A DNA stretch of 5,838 bases from Betaproteobacteria bacterium (GCA_007280315.1 QYQC01000238.1:1-5838), one strand, 5' to 3'. Counted from the stretch's first letter, positions 1 through 5,779 are shown. Notes: a model not told the origin generated them from the letters alone. Numbers and translations are program-made.

Positions 1-3
1 CAT
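1..3 (-). CDS. Start codon of a divergent gene leaving the window
   Basis: Only the first codon is inside the window, so no product can be named. On the minus strand bases 3-1 read ATG. They are preceded by AGGGAG (plus-strand 9-14) with a five-base spacer, a very good Shine-Dalgarno arrangement. The next gene to the right, maiA, starts on the plus strand at 112, so a divergent pair is the natural reading. A possible -10 element, CATAAT, lies on the minus strand at 69-64, but I see no convincing -35 box. If it is used, the leader would be about 55 bases and almost entirely occupied by the hairpin at 17-52. The call is inference from the start signal alone; sequence to the left would decide it. 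Confidence 0.45.
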
Positions 4-16
4 CGTCGCTCCCTGT

Positions 17-52
17 GCGAGCCGCCGGCATTCTGTGCCGAGGGCGGCTTGC
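17..52. other. Strong two-tier hairpin in the divergent spacer
   Basis: An outer stem pairs 17-26 with 43-52 (ten pairs, including one G-T wobble; core AGCCGCC with GGCGGCT). An inner stem pairs GGCA (27-30) with TGCC (36-39) around the loop TTCTG, leaving GAG (40-42) as a one-sided bulge. No T-run follows on either strand, so it is not a standard intrinsic terminator. On the minus strand it ends two bases before the Shine-Dalgarno of the leftward gene. It could therefore be an mRNA 5' stabiliser or translational control element for that gene. The pairing is seen directly; the role is inference. Confidence 0.5.
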
Positions 53-111
53 GGCAAATCCGGATTATGTCAGAATCGCAATCGCCACTTATTTCGCGCG
101 AGGTACGACCG

Positions 112-750
112 ATGAAACTGTACACCTTCTTTCGCTCTTCGGCCGCATTCCGCATGCGTATCGCACTCAATTGCAAAGGACTTGCCTACGAACCGCAGGT
201 GGTCAGCCTGCCCAGGGACGAGCATAAGCTTGCAAGCTATCTGGAAGTGCATCCGCATGGGCTGGTGCCGGCGTTGGAGGACGGCGGGAAGATCTACGTG
301 CAATCGCTGGCGATGATGGAATATCTGGAGGAGACGCGGCCGAAGCCGCCGCTGCTGCCCGCCAGCGCCGAGGACCGGGCATACGTGCGTGCGCTGGCGC
401 AGATAATCGCCTGCGAAATTCATCCGTTGAACAATTTGCGCACGCTGCGCTATGTCAAGAAAACCTATGCGCTGGACGAGGACGGCGTCAACCTGTGGTA
501 CCGGCACTGGATAGCGGAAGGGCTCAGGGGCCTGGAGGTTTTTATTGCCAGTTCAAAAAAATCCGGAAGGTTTTCCTATCGCGACCAGGTGACCATTGCC
601 GACTGCTGCCTGGTGCCGCAGGTGTTCAACGCGCAGCGCTACCACTGCGACCTCGCGCCGTATCCTGCCGTGATGGCCATCTTCGCAGAGTGCATGAAGC
701 TGGATGCGTTCATCGACGCCCAGCCGGACAGGCAGCCCGACGCGGCGTAG
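112..750 (+). CDS. maiA: Maleylacetoacetate isomerase (zeta-class GST)
   Basis: This 212-residue cytoplasmic enzyme uses glutathione to isomerise 4-maleylacetoacetate to 4-fumarylacetoacetate, the step before fumarylacetoacetase in tyrosine/homogentisate breakdown (in some bacteria maleylpyruvate or gentisate routes). The N-terminal thioredoxin-like domain holds the zeta-class active-site stretch RSSAAFRMRIALN (8-20; catalytic Ser9/Ser10), HGLVPALEDG (49-58, cis-Pro53) and QSLAMMEYLEE (64-74; Gln64-Ser65 contact glutathione). The helical C-terminal domain has IHPLNNLR (103-110), the TIAD folding motif (161-164), LVPQVFNAQRY (167-177) and the typical tail AQPDRQPDA. Length matches the family. 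I chose ATG 112 because GAGG at 100-103 is well spaced and family homology begins there; an in-frame ATG at 49 would add 21 residues unlike the family. No fumarylacetoacetase is in view. It converges on the lipid transport operon with a 22-base gap. Confidence 0.93.
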   Translation: MKLYTFFRSSAAFRMRIALNCKGLAYEPQVVSLPRDEHKLASYLEVHPHGLVPALEDGGKIYVQSLAMMEYLEETRPKPPLLPASAEDRAYVRALAQIIACEIHPLNNLRTLRYVKKTYALDEDGVNLWYRHWIAEGLRGLEVFIASSKKSGRFSYRDQVTIADCCLVPQVFNAQRYHCDLAPYPAVMAIFAECMKLDAFIDAQPDRQPDAA

Positions 751-772
751 CCGAAGCGGGAAACCGGCCTGT

Positions 773-1372
773 TCATTTTTTCAGGTTCGCCGCCAGCCAG
801 TCGATCAGCCTTTCGCCGGCGGCATCGCTCACCGCGATCAGCGCGCGCACGCCACCCTCGGCATCGGGCGTAGCCGCGGCGTGTTCGAGGTCAAAGCGCT
901 GCTGCGCCACGACTTCGCGCTGACGCATCAGGGTCGCGCGCAAGCGCAGCAGCGCGCGGCTCTTGTCCACCGCATCGAATACCTGGCTGAACTCCTCCAG
1001 TTCCAGCCGCAGCGTGTAGGCTGCGAGTGCGCCGTCGGCAGGGATGAATACGCTACTCTTGTTCGCACGCCCGATGTTGGCGCGCAATCTCTGGCCCACG
1101 AGCGCCGCTGGCGGCATCACCCAGCGGCTCAGCGAATAGGCCTGCGGCCGGGTTACATCCTTGTAGGCCAGGCGGTAATGGATGCCGGAATTGTCCATCC
1201 ATGCCGGCGCGCTGACCTCGGCGACCAGCAAGTCCTGCTGCAGGCGAGGATTGGCGTCCTTGTCTGAACGCGGCAGTCCGAAATCGTAGCTGACTATTGC
1301 TTCGCGCGATTGTGGCCCGACGGCGCAACCGGCAAGCAGTGTAAGGCACAGCAGAAAGGCGGCGCGGAACAT
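773..1372 (-). CDS. ABC-type transport auxiliary lipoprotein (PqiC-like)
   Basis: The product is a 199-residue lipoprotein, the last gene of the MCE transport operon. It has a short signal peptide and lipobox LLAGC with the acylated cysteine at residue 16. Ala17 follows rather than Asp, so sorting to the outer membrane is expected. The body fits the ABC_trans_aux family (formerly DUF330; E. coli PqiC is the studied member): YDFG near 29-32, then SAPAWMDNSGIHYRLAY (54-70) and SRWVMPPAALVGQRL (82-96), the family's most recognisable block. It probably docks the periplasmic MCE assembly to the outer membrane. Its ATG shares one base with the upstream gene's stop (TAATG), and a perfect GGAGGT (plus-strand 1378-1383) lies five bases ahead inside the last codons of that gene, so translation should be coupled. 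Family assignment is firm; the exact lipid handled is unknown. Confidence 0.88.
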   Translation of the reverse strand: MFRAAFLLCLTLLAGCAVGPQSREAIVSYDFGLPRSDKDANPRLQQDLLVAEVSAPAWMDNSGIHYRLAYKDVTRPQAYSLSRWVMPPAALVGQRLRANIGRANKSSVFIPADGALAAYTLRLELEEFSQVFDAVDKSRALLRLRATLMRQREVVAQQRFDLEHAAATPDAEGGVRALIAVSDAAGERLIDWLAANLKK

Positions 1373-2331
1373 TATTTACCTCCGTTAAAGCCGGGTTCGC
1401 CCGGACCGGGTGGGGGCGGCCGCGTGCCGAATACGATGCTTTGCGGCTGTTCGCCCAGGGTATTGATGACGCGGCCCAGGGCGTGCGTCTCTTTGGACAG
1501 ATCGTCGATGAGCACATTCAGCCGCGGCGCGGTTTCATCGCCTATGGCGCGCGCCGCGGCGCCGAGGTCTTCGACACCGGCGGCTGCGCGCTCGATCCCG
1601 TCCATGCGCTTTTCCAGCTTGAGCGCGTCCACGCGCTGATCCAGCTTGAGCGCGAAACCGTTGGCGCTGCCGATGAGCTGATCGGCTTTTCTTAAGCTGG
1701 CGCGCGCATCGCCGGCCAGTCCCCTGGTCTCTGCAATCAGTCCGGGCATGGCATCCAGGCTGGGCTCCAGCTTCTTTGTCACGGTGCTTGCGCGCTGTGT
1801 CATTTCCTCCATATTCGCCAGCGTGCGCTTGACTCGACCCTGATTCTCGTCGTCGAGGAGGCGTTTGACCTTTTCTGAAATTTCCGCAACAGAAGTGAAC
1901 AGGACTTCGCCGTCGTCCATAAGCGAGGGTTTCAAGTGGATCTGCGCAATCGCGCCCGGAGTGCTTTCCATCGGATAGGTGGATTTGCCGTCGTCGCCGA
2001 GCAGCACATAGGCGAGGCCGGTTATGCCCTGGTAGCCGAGTTGCGCGTAGGTGCTGCTGGTGATCGGGGTTCCTTCGCGCACGCCGATGCGGATCTGCAC
2101 GCGGCCTTTCTTACTGACGTCGATGCTGATTTCTTCGACCTTGCCGACATCCACCCCGCGGTAGCGCACCGGCGCCTCGACCTTCAGACCTGTTACCGAG
2201 TTCGAGGTGGTCATGACATAGGGAATCAGCTTGAGATCGTCCTTGCTGAACCACAGGGCCACGGCCGCAAGTGCCGCTCCCAGCAACAGCGTGAACAGGC
2301 CGGCCGCAAGGGCATGCGCGCGGTTTTCCAT
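1372..2331 (-). CDS. MCE-domain (MlaD-like) lipid transport protein
   Basis: The product is a 319-residue inner-membrane-anchored periplasmic protein, the substrate-binding component of an MCE lipid transporter. One transmembrane helix (about 8-28) is followed by one MCE/MlaD domain (about 36-115) with the usual PVRYRGVDVGKV (54-65) and the pore-loop region GYQGITGLAYVLLG (99-112). Residues about 143-298 are predicted helical/coiled coil, much longer than in E. coli MlaD and suited to a needle or tunnel across the periplasm. The tail is Pro/Gly-rich (RPPPPGPGEPGF, 304-315). A nine-residue unit is tandemly duplicated at 227-244. The start has GAGGGG (plus-strand 2339-2344) seven bases upstream, overlapping the ATPase stop codon; the gap to that gene is 12 bases. 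By analogy with MlaD it should form a hexamer on the permease. Single MCE domain, so not PqiB or LetB, despite the PqiC-type partner. Confidence 0.9.
   Translation of the reverse strand: MENRAHALAAGLFTLLLGAALAAVALWFSKDDLKLIPYVMTTSNSVTGLKVEAPVRYRGVDVGKVEEISIDVSKKGRVQIRIGVREGTPITSSTYAQLGYQGITGLAYVLLGDDGKSTYPMESTPGAIAQIHLKPSLMDDGEVLFTSVAEISEKVKRLLDDENQGRVKRTLANMEEMTQRASTVTKKLEPSLDAMPGLIAETRGLAGDARASLRKADQLIGSANGFALKLDQRVDALKLEKRMDGIERAAAGVEDLGAAARAIGDETAPRLNVLIDDLSKETHALGRVINTLGEQPQSIVFGTRPPPPGPGEPGFNGGK
1391..1404 (-). other. Perfect short hairpin near the mlaD-like 3' end
   Basis: CCGGG (1391-1395) pairs with CCCGG (1400-1404) around a four-base loop. In the mRNA (minus strand) it forms inside the last codons of the MCE gene, and its last base lies seven bases before the GGAGGT ribosome binding site of the lipoprotein. 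It could modulate coupled translation or simply reflect the Pro/Gly codons there. Pairing is seen; function is inference. Confidence 0.35.
1600..1653 (-). repeat. Two tandem 27-base units inside the MCE gene
   Basis: Bases 1600-1626 and 1627-1653 match at 24 of 27 positions, including an identical 15-base core (1613-1627 and 1640-1654). In frame they encode ALKLDQRVD and ALKLEKRMD, residues 227-235 and 236-244, in the coiled-coil part of the MCE protein. The 27-base period equals nine codons, so the reading frame is preserved. The high nucleotide identity points to a fairly recent duplication or to conversion between units. Confidence 0.8.
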
Positions 2332-2343
2332 GATAATTCCCCT

Positions 2344-3135
2344 CTAATTCCTGCCGTTTAGTTTAACCGAAGCACCTGCTGCCGACAGCGCGCGCAGGCC
2401 GCGTTCGCCGAGAAAGAAATTCAGTATGAACGGATGCTCCACCGCGATCGCCTCCTTCAGCGTTCCATAGACAATAAGCTTCTGCTCGGCCAGCACTGCG
2501 ATCTTGTCCGACAGCGACACCAGTGTGTCCAGGTCATGCGTCACCATTACGACCGTCAGGTTGAGCGCTTGATGCAGCGACTGAATCAGCTTGACGAAGC
2601 TCTCGCTGCGGTCCGGGTCCAGCCCCGCCGTCGGCTCGTCCAGAAACACGAGTTCGGGCTCCAGCACCAGCGCCCGCGCAAGCGCGATGCGCTTGATCAT
2701 GCCGCCGGAAAGATCGGCCGGCATCTTGGCCGCATGACGGCGCTCGATATCGACCATGTCGAGCTTGAGCATCACCATGTCGTGGACGAAATCCTCGTCG
2801 AATGCGTGCAGTTCGCGCAGCGGCAGGGCAATATTGTCAAATACCGACAGCGCGCTGTAGAGCGCGCCTTCCTGGAACAGCACGCCCCAGCGGCGGCGGA
2901 TTTTCTGTACCAGCTGTGCGCTCGACCCCTGCAACGGAATGCCGAACACCTTTACCGTTCCACGTGTCGGCTGTTCCAGACCGAGTATCTGCCGCATCAG
3001 CGTGGTCTTGCCGCTGCCCGAACCGCCAACCAGCGACACTACTTCGCCCGGCATGACCGTGAGATTCAGATCGCGATGCACTATGTGATCGCCAAACTGG
3101 GTCCACAGGCCGGCAACTTCGATCACAGGGGTCAT
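2344..3135 (-). CDS. MlaF-like ABC transporter ATPase
   Basis: The product is a 263-residue cytoplasmic nucleotide-binding subunit that powers the MCE lipid transporter. Motifs in order: Walker A GGSGSGKT (37-44), Q-loop Gln88 in LFQEGALYSALSVFDNIALP (86-105, characteristic of the MlaF/Ttg2A group), signature LSGGM (142-146; Met in place of the common Gln, as in MlaF), Walker B LVFLDE (162-167, catalytic Glu167), D-loop GLDP (171-174) and H-loop His200. A C-terminal extension from about 235 (HPFILNFFLGERG) is typical of the family and in MlaF contacts the neighbouring subunit and MlaB. The open frame continues far upstream to 4044, but that part is out of frame with the permease. ATG 3135 is the right start because the domain begins there and it overlaps the permease stop as ATGA (4 bases). 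No independent strong Shine-Dalgarno is visible, so coupling is likely. Confidence 0.93.
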   Translation of the reverse strand: MTPVIEVAGLWTQFGDHIVHRDLNLTVMPGEVVSLVGGSGSGKTTLMRQILGLEQPTRGTVKVFGIPLQGSSAQLVQKIRRRWGVLFQEGALYSALSVFDNIALPLRELHAFDEDFVHDMVMLKLDMVDIERRHAAKMPADLSGGMIKRIALARALVLEPELVFLDEPTAGLDPDRSESFVKLIQSLHQALNLTVVMVTHDLDTLVSLSDKIAVLAEQKLIVYGTLKEAIAVEHPFILNFFLGERGLRALSAAGASVKLNGRN

Positions 3136-4277
3136 GAGAGCGAAATACCGACGTCGGAGAAAATGACCGCGAATACCGCATCGGCAACGATCACCGCGGT
3201 AATTGAGGAGACCACGGAGTTGGTGGTGCCTATGCCCAGGCTCTCGGTGTTGGGTTGCACGCGCAGGCCGAAGTGGCAGGCCACCAGCGCGATGAGTGCG
3301 CCGAACACGACACCCTTGCCCATTGCCAACCAGATGTTGACTGTGGGCACCGCTGCAGGCAATCCGCTGAAAAAAGAATTGACGCTGATGCCCAGCTGCG
3401 TGTTGGCGGCGATCGCGCCGCCGATCAAAGCGATGCCCGAGGTCCACAGGATCAGCAACGGCATGGCGATCGCCAGTGCCACGATTTTGGGCAGGATCAG
3501 GCGCACCGTGTGCGGTATGCCCATAACCGACAGTGCGTCCAGTTCCTCGGTGACGCGCATCACGCCGAGTTGCGCCGTGATTGCCGATCCGGAGCGTCCC
3601 GCCACCAATACCGCTGCAATTACCGGGCCGAGCTCGCGGATGATGCCCATGCCGAGCAGGTTGATGATGAATATGTTGGCGCCGAACGCTTTCAGCTGTT
3701 CGGCCGAAAGATAGGACAGCACCACGCCGATCAGAAAACCCACCAGGGCGGTGATGCCCAGCGCCTGGGTGCCGACGCGGAACACACTGGCGGAGATTTC
3801 GCGCCACGGGCCGCGCAGCGGATGGCGCAGAAGGCCGATGGAGTCGATCAGGATCTGTCCGATCAGCTGTGAAACACCCAGCAGATGCTCGGTCGTGAGC
3901 ATGATCGCCTCGCCCAGCGCGCGTACCGGGCGCAGCGCATCGAACGGTGTAGGAAGCGCGGCAGGCGCGGCGGAATCGAGATGGGAGAAGAACGCCGCGT
4001 GCGCTTGCGCCAGAGCGAGTTGGACCGGGCGCCGCTTGCCCCATGCCTGCCAGATCAGCAGCGCGCCGATGTGGTCCAGGCGCTGGATGCGCGACAGGTC
4101 CCAGTGCATGCCCGGGTCGGACGCCAACTGCACCAATTGCGATTGCAGCCCTCTCGCGCGCGACTCGAGCGCGCGAATGTCCCAGGCGCCGGTCAATGCC
4201 ACCGTCTGCGCGCCGTCCGCAGTGCGAGTCTGCCTGACTTCCGGGTCTGAAACGGCTGGCGCGGATACCTGTTGCAT
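3132..4277 (-). CDS. STAS-MlaE fusion permease
   Basis: This 381-residue inner-membrane permease is the first gene of the operon. Residues about 22-105 form a STAS-like domain equivalent to the separate MlaB of E. coli (VALTGAWDIRAL, then HWDLSRIQRLDHIGALLIW). Where MlaB has DTGG with its functionally important Thr, this protein has D68-H69-I70-G71. The MlaE domain (about 130-381) has ELGPVIAAVLVAGRSGSAI (215-233), the cytoplasmic coupling segment TEELDALSVMG (243-253), and about five to six hydrophobic segments (about 170-192, 200-227, 258-290, 315-336, 352-378). It should form a dimer that moves phospholipid or related lipid between the inner membrane and the MCE ring. ATG 4277 is the first start after an in-frame stop upstream, but it has no Shine-Dalgarno: three AAC codons precede it. 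Family certain; direction of transport and substrate unknown. Confidence 0.92.
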   Translation of the reverse strand: MQQVSAPAVSDPEVRQTRTADGAQTVALTGAWDIRALESRARGLQSQLVQLASDPGMHWDLSRIQRLDHIGALLIWQAWGKRRPVQLALAQAHAAFFSHLDSAAPAALPTPFDALRPVRALGEAIMLTTEHLLGVSQLIGQILIDSIGLLRHPLRGPWREISASVFRVGTQALGITALVGFLIGVVLSYLSAEQLKAFGANIFIINLLGMGIIRELGPVIAAVLVAGRSGSAITAQLGVMRVTEELDALSVMGIPHTVRLILPKIVALAIAMPLLILWTSGIALIGGAIAANTQLGISVNSFFSGLPAAVPTVNIWLAMGKGVVFGALIALVACHFGLRVQPNTESLGIGTTNSVVSSITAVIVADAVFAVIFSDVGISLS

Positions 4278-4334
4278 GTTGTTGTTTGCGATCGCGGCGC
4301 TGGTGTTCGCCGTCCGTCCCTGAGCGAGACAGGC

Positions 4335-4363
4335 AAGCTACCAGTTTTACCCTGATTTTTCAA
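4335..4363 (-). promoter_or_regulatory. Candidate promoter for the lipid transport operon
   Basis: On the minus strand, TTGAAA (plus 4358-4363, four of six consensus matches or better) and TAGCTT (plus 4335-4340, three of six) are separated by exactly 17 bases. Transcription would start near 4328, giving a leader of about 50 bases before the permease ATG at 4277. The -10 box is poor, so this is a plausible sigma70 site and no more. Confidence 0.35.
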
Positions 4364-4388
4364 CGTAAACGCTCGAACAGGCGCGCAA

Positions 4389-4418
4389 TTACCATGGCGG
4401 CACGTCATGTAGTACGAT
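4389..4418 (+). promoter_or_regulatory. Weak candidate promoter for the receiver-hydrolase gene
   Basis: TTACCA (4389-4394) and TACGAT (4413-4418), each four of six consensus matches, are spaced by 18 bases and would start transcription near 4425, about 75 bases before the gene. The -10 box lies within the inverted repeat at 4396-4424, which would make that repeat a natural operator. Both boxes are imperfect. Confidence 0.25.
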
Positions 4419-4424
4419 GCCGTC
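4396..4424. promoter_or_regulatory. Imperfect inverted repeat in the divergent spacer
   Basis: GGCGGCA (4396-4402) pairs with TGCCGTC (4418-4424) with one G-T wobble. Inside it CGT (4403-4405) pairs with ACG (4414-4416) after a single bulged A, leaving an eight-base loop. It lies between two divergent genes and overlaps the weak plus-strand promoter candidate, so it could be a dimeric-regulator site or an RNA hairpin. No regulator is identifiable. Confidence 0.35.
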
Positions 4425-4428
4425 TGAA
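4417..4428 (+). other. Exact Neisseria-type DNA uptake word
   Basis: The 12 bases ATGCCGTCTGAA are identical to the extended DNA uptake sequence of Neisseria. I found only this one copy and no reverse-complement copy in the window, whereas Neisseria genomes carry roughly one per kilobase. It overlaps one arm of the inverted repeat. The match is exact, but a single copy in a GC-rich sequence of uncertain taxonomy may be coincidence. Confidence 0.3.
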
Positions 4429-4498
4429 CGCAGGTTGAAGCAGGATGCAGCCGGGGAAACCATGCCGGCGCGCGAGACGACAACTTAGACGAGTGACC

Positions 4499-5716
4499 AT
4501 GAAGTTTCTGATCGTAGACGACGACCCGATCATTCTGCAGCTGATGCAGGCGGTGCTGGAGGAGGGTGGGCACAGTGTGAAGGCCTACGGCTCCAGCGTG
4601 CAGGCGTTGCGGGAAATCCCGGTGGTCCGGCCCGAATGTGTTATCAGCGACGTCATCATGCCGGAAATGGACGGCTTCGAGCTGTGCCGGGAAATCCGCA
4701 GCCGGCCGGATCTGGCGGCGATAAAAATCATCATGTGTTCGTCGAAATCCTATGATTTCGACCGCCGCCGCGCAAAAGAGCTCGGCGCCGACGGTTACAT
4801 CGTCAAGCCGATCCAGCGTGAGACCTTGCCGGGCTTGATTGCCGAAATTCTGTCGGAAAAAGTAACGGTGAGCTATTGGGGCGTGCACGGCACGCTTCCG
4901 GTACCGGGACCGGGTACGCTGCGCTACGGCGGCAATACATCCTGCGTCAGCGTGGAGATCAACGGCGAACCGCTGTATGTCTTCGATTGCGGCTCCGGTA
5001 TCAAGCAGTTGTCCGATCACCTTACCGCGACAAAGGTGCAGAGGCTGTCGGCGCGCGTTTTCATCTCGCATACGCACTGGGATCATATCAACACCGTTCC
5101 GTTTTTCGGGCCGCTGTATGTGCGCGGCAACCAGATCGAACTGTTCGGTCCCTATCAGGGCGATCTGACCATAGAGCGTGCGATCGCGGCGCAGATGGAA
5201 AGCGTGTATTTTCCGGTGACCATCCGGGAATTCGGGGCGCGGCTCGTATTCCGCGATTTGCGCGAGGAGACGCTGAATTTTGGCAACGTCCGTATCGATA
5301 CGATCCTGCTCAAGCACCCCGGCTACTGCCTCGGTTACCGGCTCACCTGTCATGGCCGTTCCATCTGCTATATCACCGATAACGAACTCTATCTCGCGGC
5401 CGATCCGCGCTACGACCTGGCCTACGTCGAACGGCTGGCGAGCTTCATCAGCGGCGCGGATCTGCTCATTACCGATACCACCTATCGCGACCACGAGTAT
5501 CCAACCAAGGTGGATTGGGGCCACTCCTGCGTGAGCGAGGTCGCGGACCTGGCGGCGCGCGCCAAGGTCAAGCGACTGCACCTGTTCCATCACGATCCGG
5601 ACCAGAGTGACGACGATATCGATCTCAAGCTGAAGGAAACCAGGGAAGCCCTTACGCGCCTGGGCTCCAACGTGGTGTGCGAGGCGCCGAGCGAGCGCTC
5701 GAAACTGATTCTCTAG
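4499..5716 (+). CDS. Receiver domain fused to MBL-fold metallohydrolase
   Basis: This 405-residue soluble protein has two domains. Residues 1-120 are a CheY-like receiver: acidic pocket D7-D9, phosphoacceptor D51 in ISDVIMPEMDG (49-59), switch Ser81 and Lys103 in VKPI (102-105), so it should be phosphorylated. Residues about 122-405 are a metallo-beta-lactamase fold of the RNase Z/PhnP-like side of the superfamily: WGVHGTLPVPGPGTLRYGGNTSC (starts 127), DCGSGI (163-168), metal motif HTHWDH (191-196), His273 in KHPG, bridging-type Asp294 in YITDNE, His342 in WGHS, and LFHHDP (362-367). All expected di-metal ligands appear present, so it is probably an active hydrolase, perhaps a phosphodiesterase or nuclease; the substrate is unknown. 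ATG 4499 has a weak GAG five bases upstream; in-frame GTG 4493 is possible, but the receiver strand starts at MKFLIVDDD. No kinase is adjacent. Confidence 0.9.
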   Translation: MKFLIVDDDPIILQLMQAVLEEGGHSVKAYGSSVQALREIPVVRPECVISDVIMPEMDGFELCREIRSRPDLAAIKIIMCSSKSYDFDRRRAKELGADGYIVKPIQRETLPGLIAEILSEKVTVSYWGVHGTLPVPGPGTLRYGGNTSCVSVEINGEPLYVFDCGSGIKQLSDHLTATKVQRLSARVFISHTHWDHINTVPFFGPLYVRGNQIELFGPYQGDLTIERAIAAQMESVYFPVTIREFGARLVFRDLREETLNFGNVRIDTILLKHPGYCLGYRLTCHGRSICYITDNELYLAADPRYDLAYVERLASFISGADLLITDTTYRDHEYPTKVDWGHSCVSEVADLAARAKVKRLHLFHHDPDQSDDDIDLKLKETREALTRLGSNVVCEAPSERSKLIL

Positions 5717-5747
5717 CGGGCTGAAAGGCAGCATCCTGACCATAGGC

Positions 5748-5763
5748 CCGGCGAAACAGCCGG
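5748..5763 (+). terminator. Weak hairpin after the receiver-hydrolase gene
   Basis: CCGGC (5748-5752) pairs with GCCGG (5759-5763) around GAAACA, followed within five bases by only three T residues (5767-5769). It lies 31 bases past the stop codon. Stem and T-tract are both short, so it would be a poor intrinsic terminator and may be incidental. Confidence 0.25.
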
Positions 5764-5779
5764 CGATTTCGTATAGAAT
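5751..5779 (+). promoter_or_regulatory. Candidate promoter of the tRNA gene
   Basis: TAGAAT (5774-5779) matches five of six bases of the -10 consensus and lies eleven bases before the tRNA. The base run GCGCC that follows (5781-5785) is a GC-rich discriminator, as is usual for stable-RNA promoters under stringent control. The -35 region at 17-base spacing, GCGAAA (5751-5756), is poor. Position and discriminator support it more than the -35 does. Confidence 0.55.

Noticed and set aside
555..561. Run of seven A residues in maiA as a frameshift site
   Set aside because: The zero frame continues with the conserved TIAD and VPQVFNA motifs to a normal family length, so no shift is needed and no alternative product looks real.
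750..790. Possible bidirectional terminator between maiA and the lipoprotein gene
   Set aside because: There is a six-T run at 776-781, but the candidate stems nearby are only four base pairs or depend on wobble pairs.
2434..3714. A 426-codon plus-strand frame opposite the ATPase and permease
   Set aside because: Antisense to two genes with strong motifs; the translation has no coherent domain.
3136..4044. Upstream extension of the ATPase reading frame to 4044
   Set aside because: It lies in another frame across the permease gene, is rich in Arg/His/Pro with no family similarity, and the ABC domain starts cleanly at ATG 3135.
4154..4176. GC hairpin TCGCGCGC/GCGCGCGA inside the permease gene
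   Set aside because: It is a real 8-base-pair inverted repeat, but it lies in coding sequence for the STAS domain in a GC-rich genome and is best explained by Arg/Ala codons.
4193..5743. A 516-codon open frame on the minus strand opposite the receiver-hydrolase gene
   Set aside because: It is a GC-rich shadow. The plus-strand frame has clear receiver and MBL motifs, while the antisense product shows no recognisable domain and runs into the permease's 5' end.
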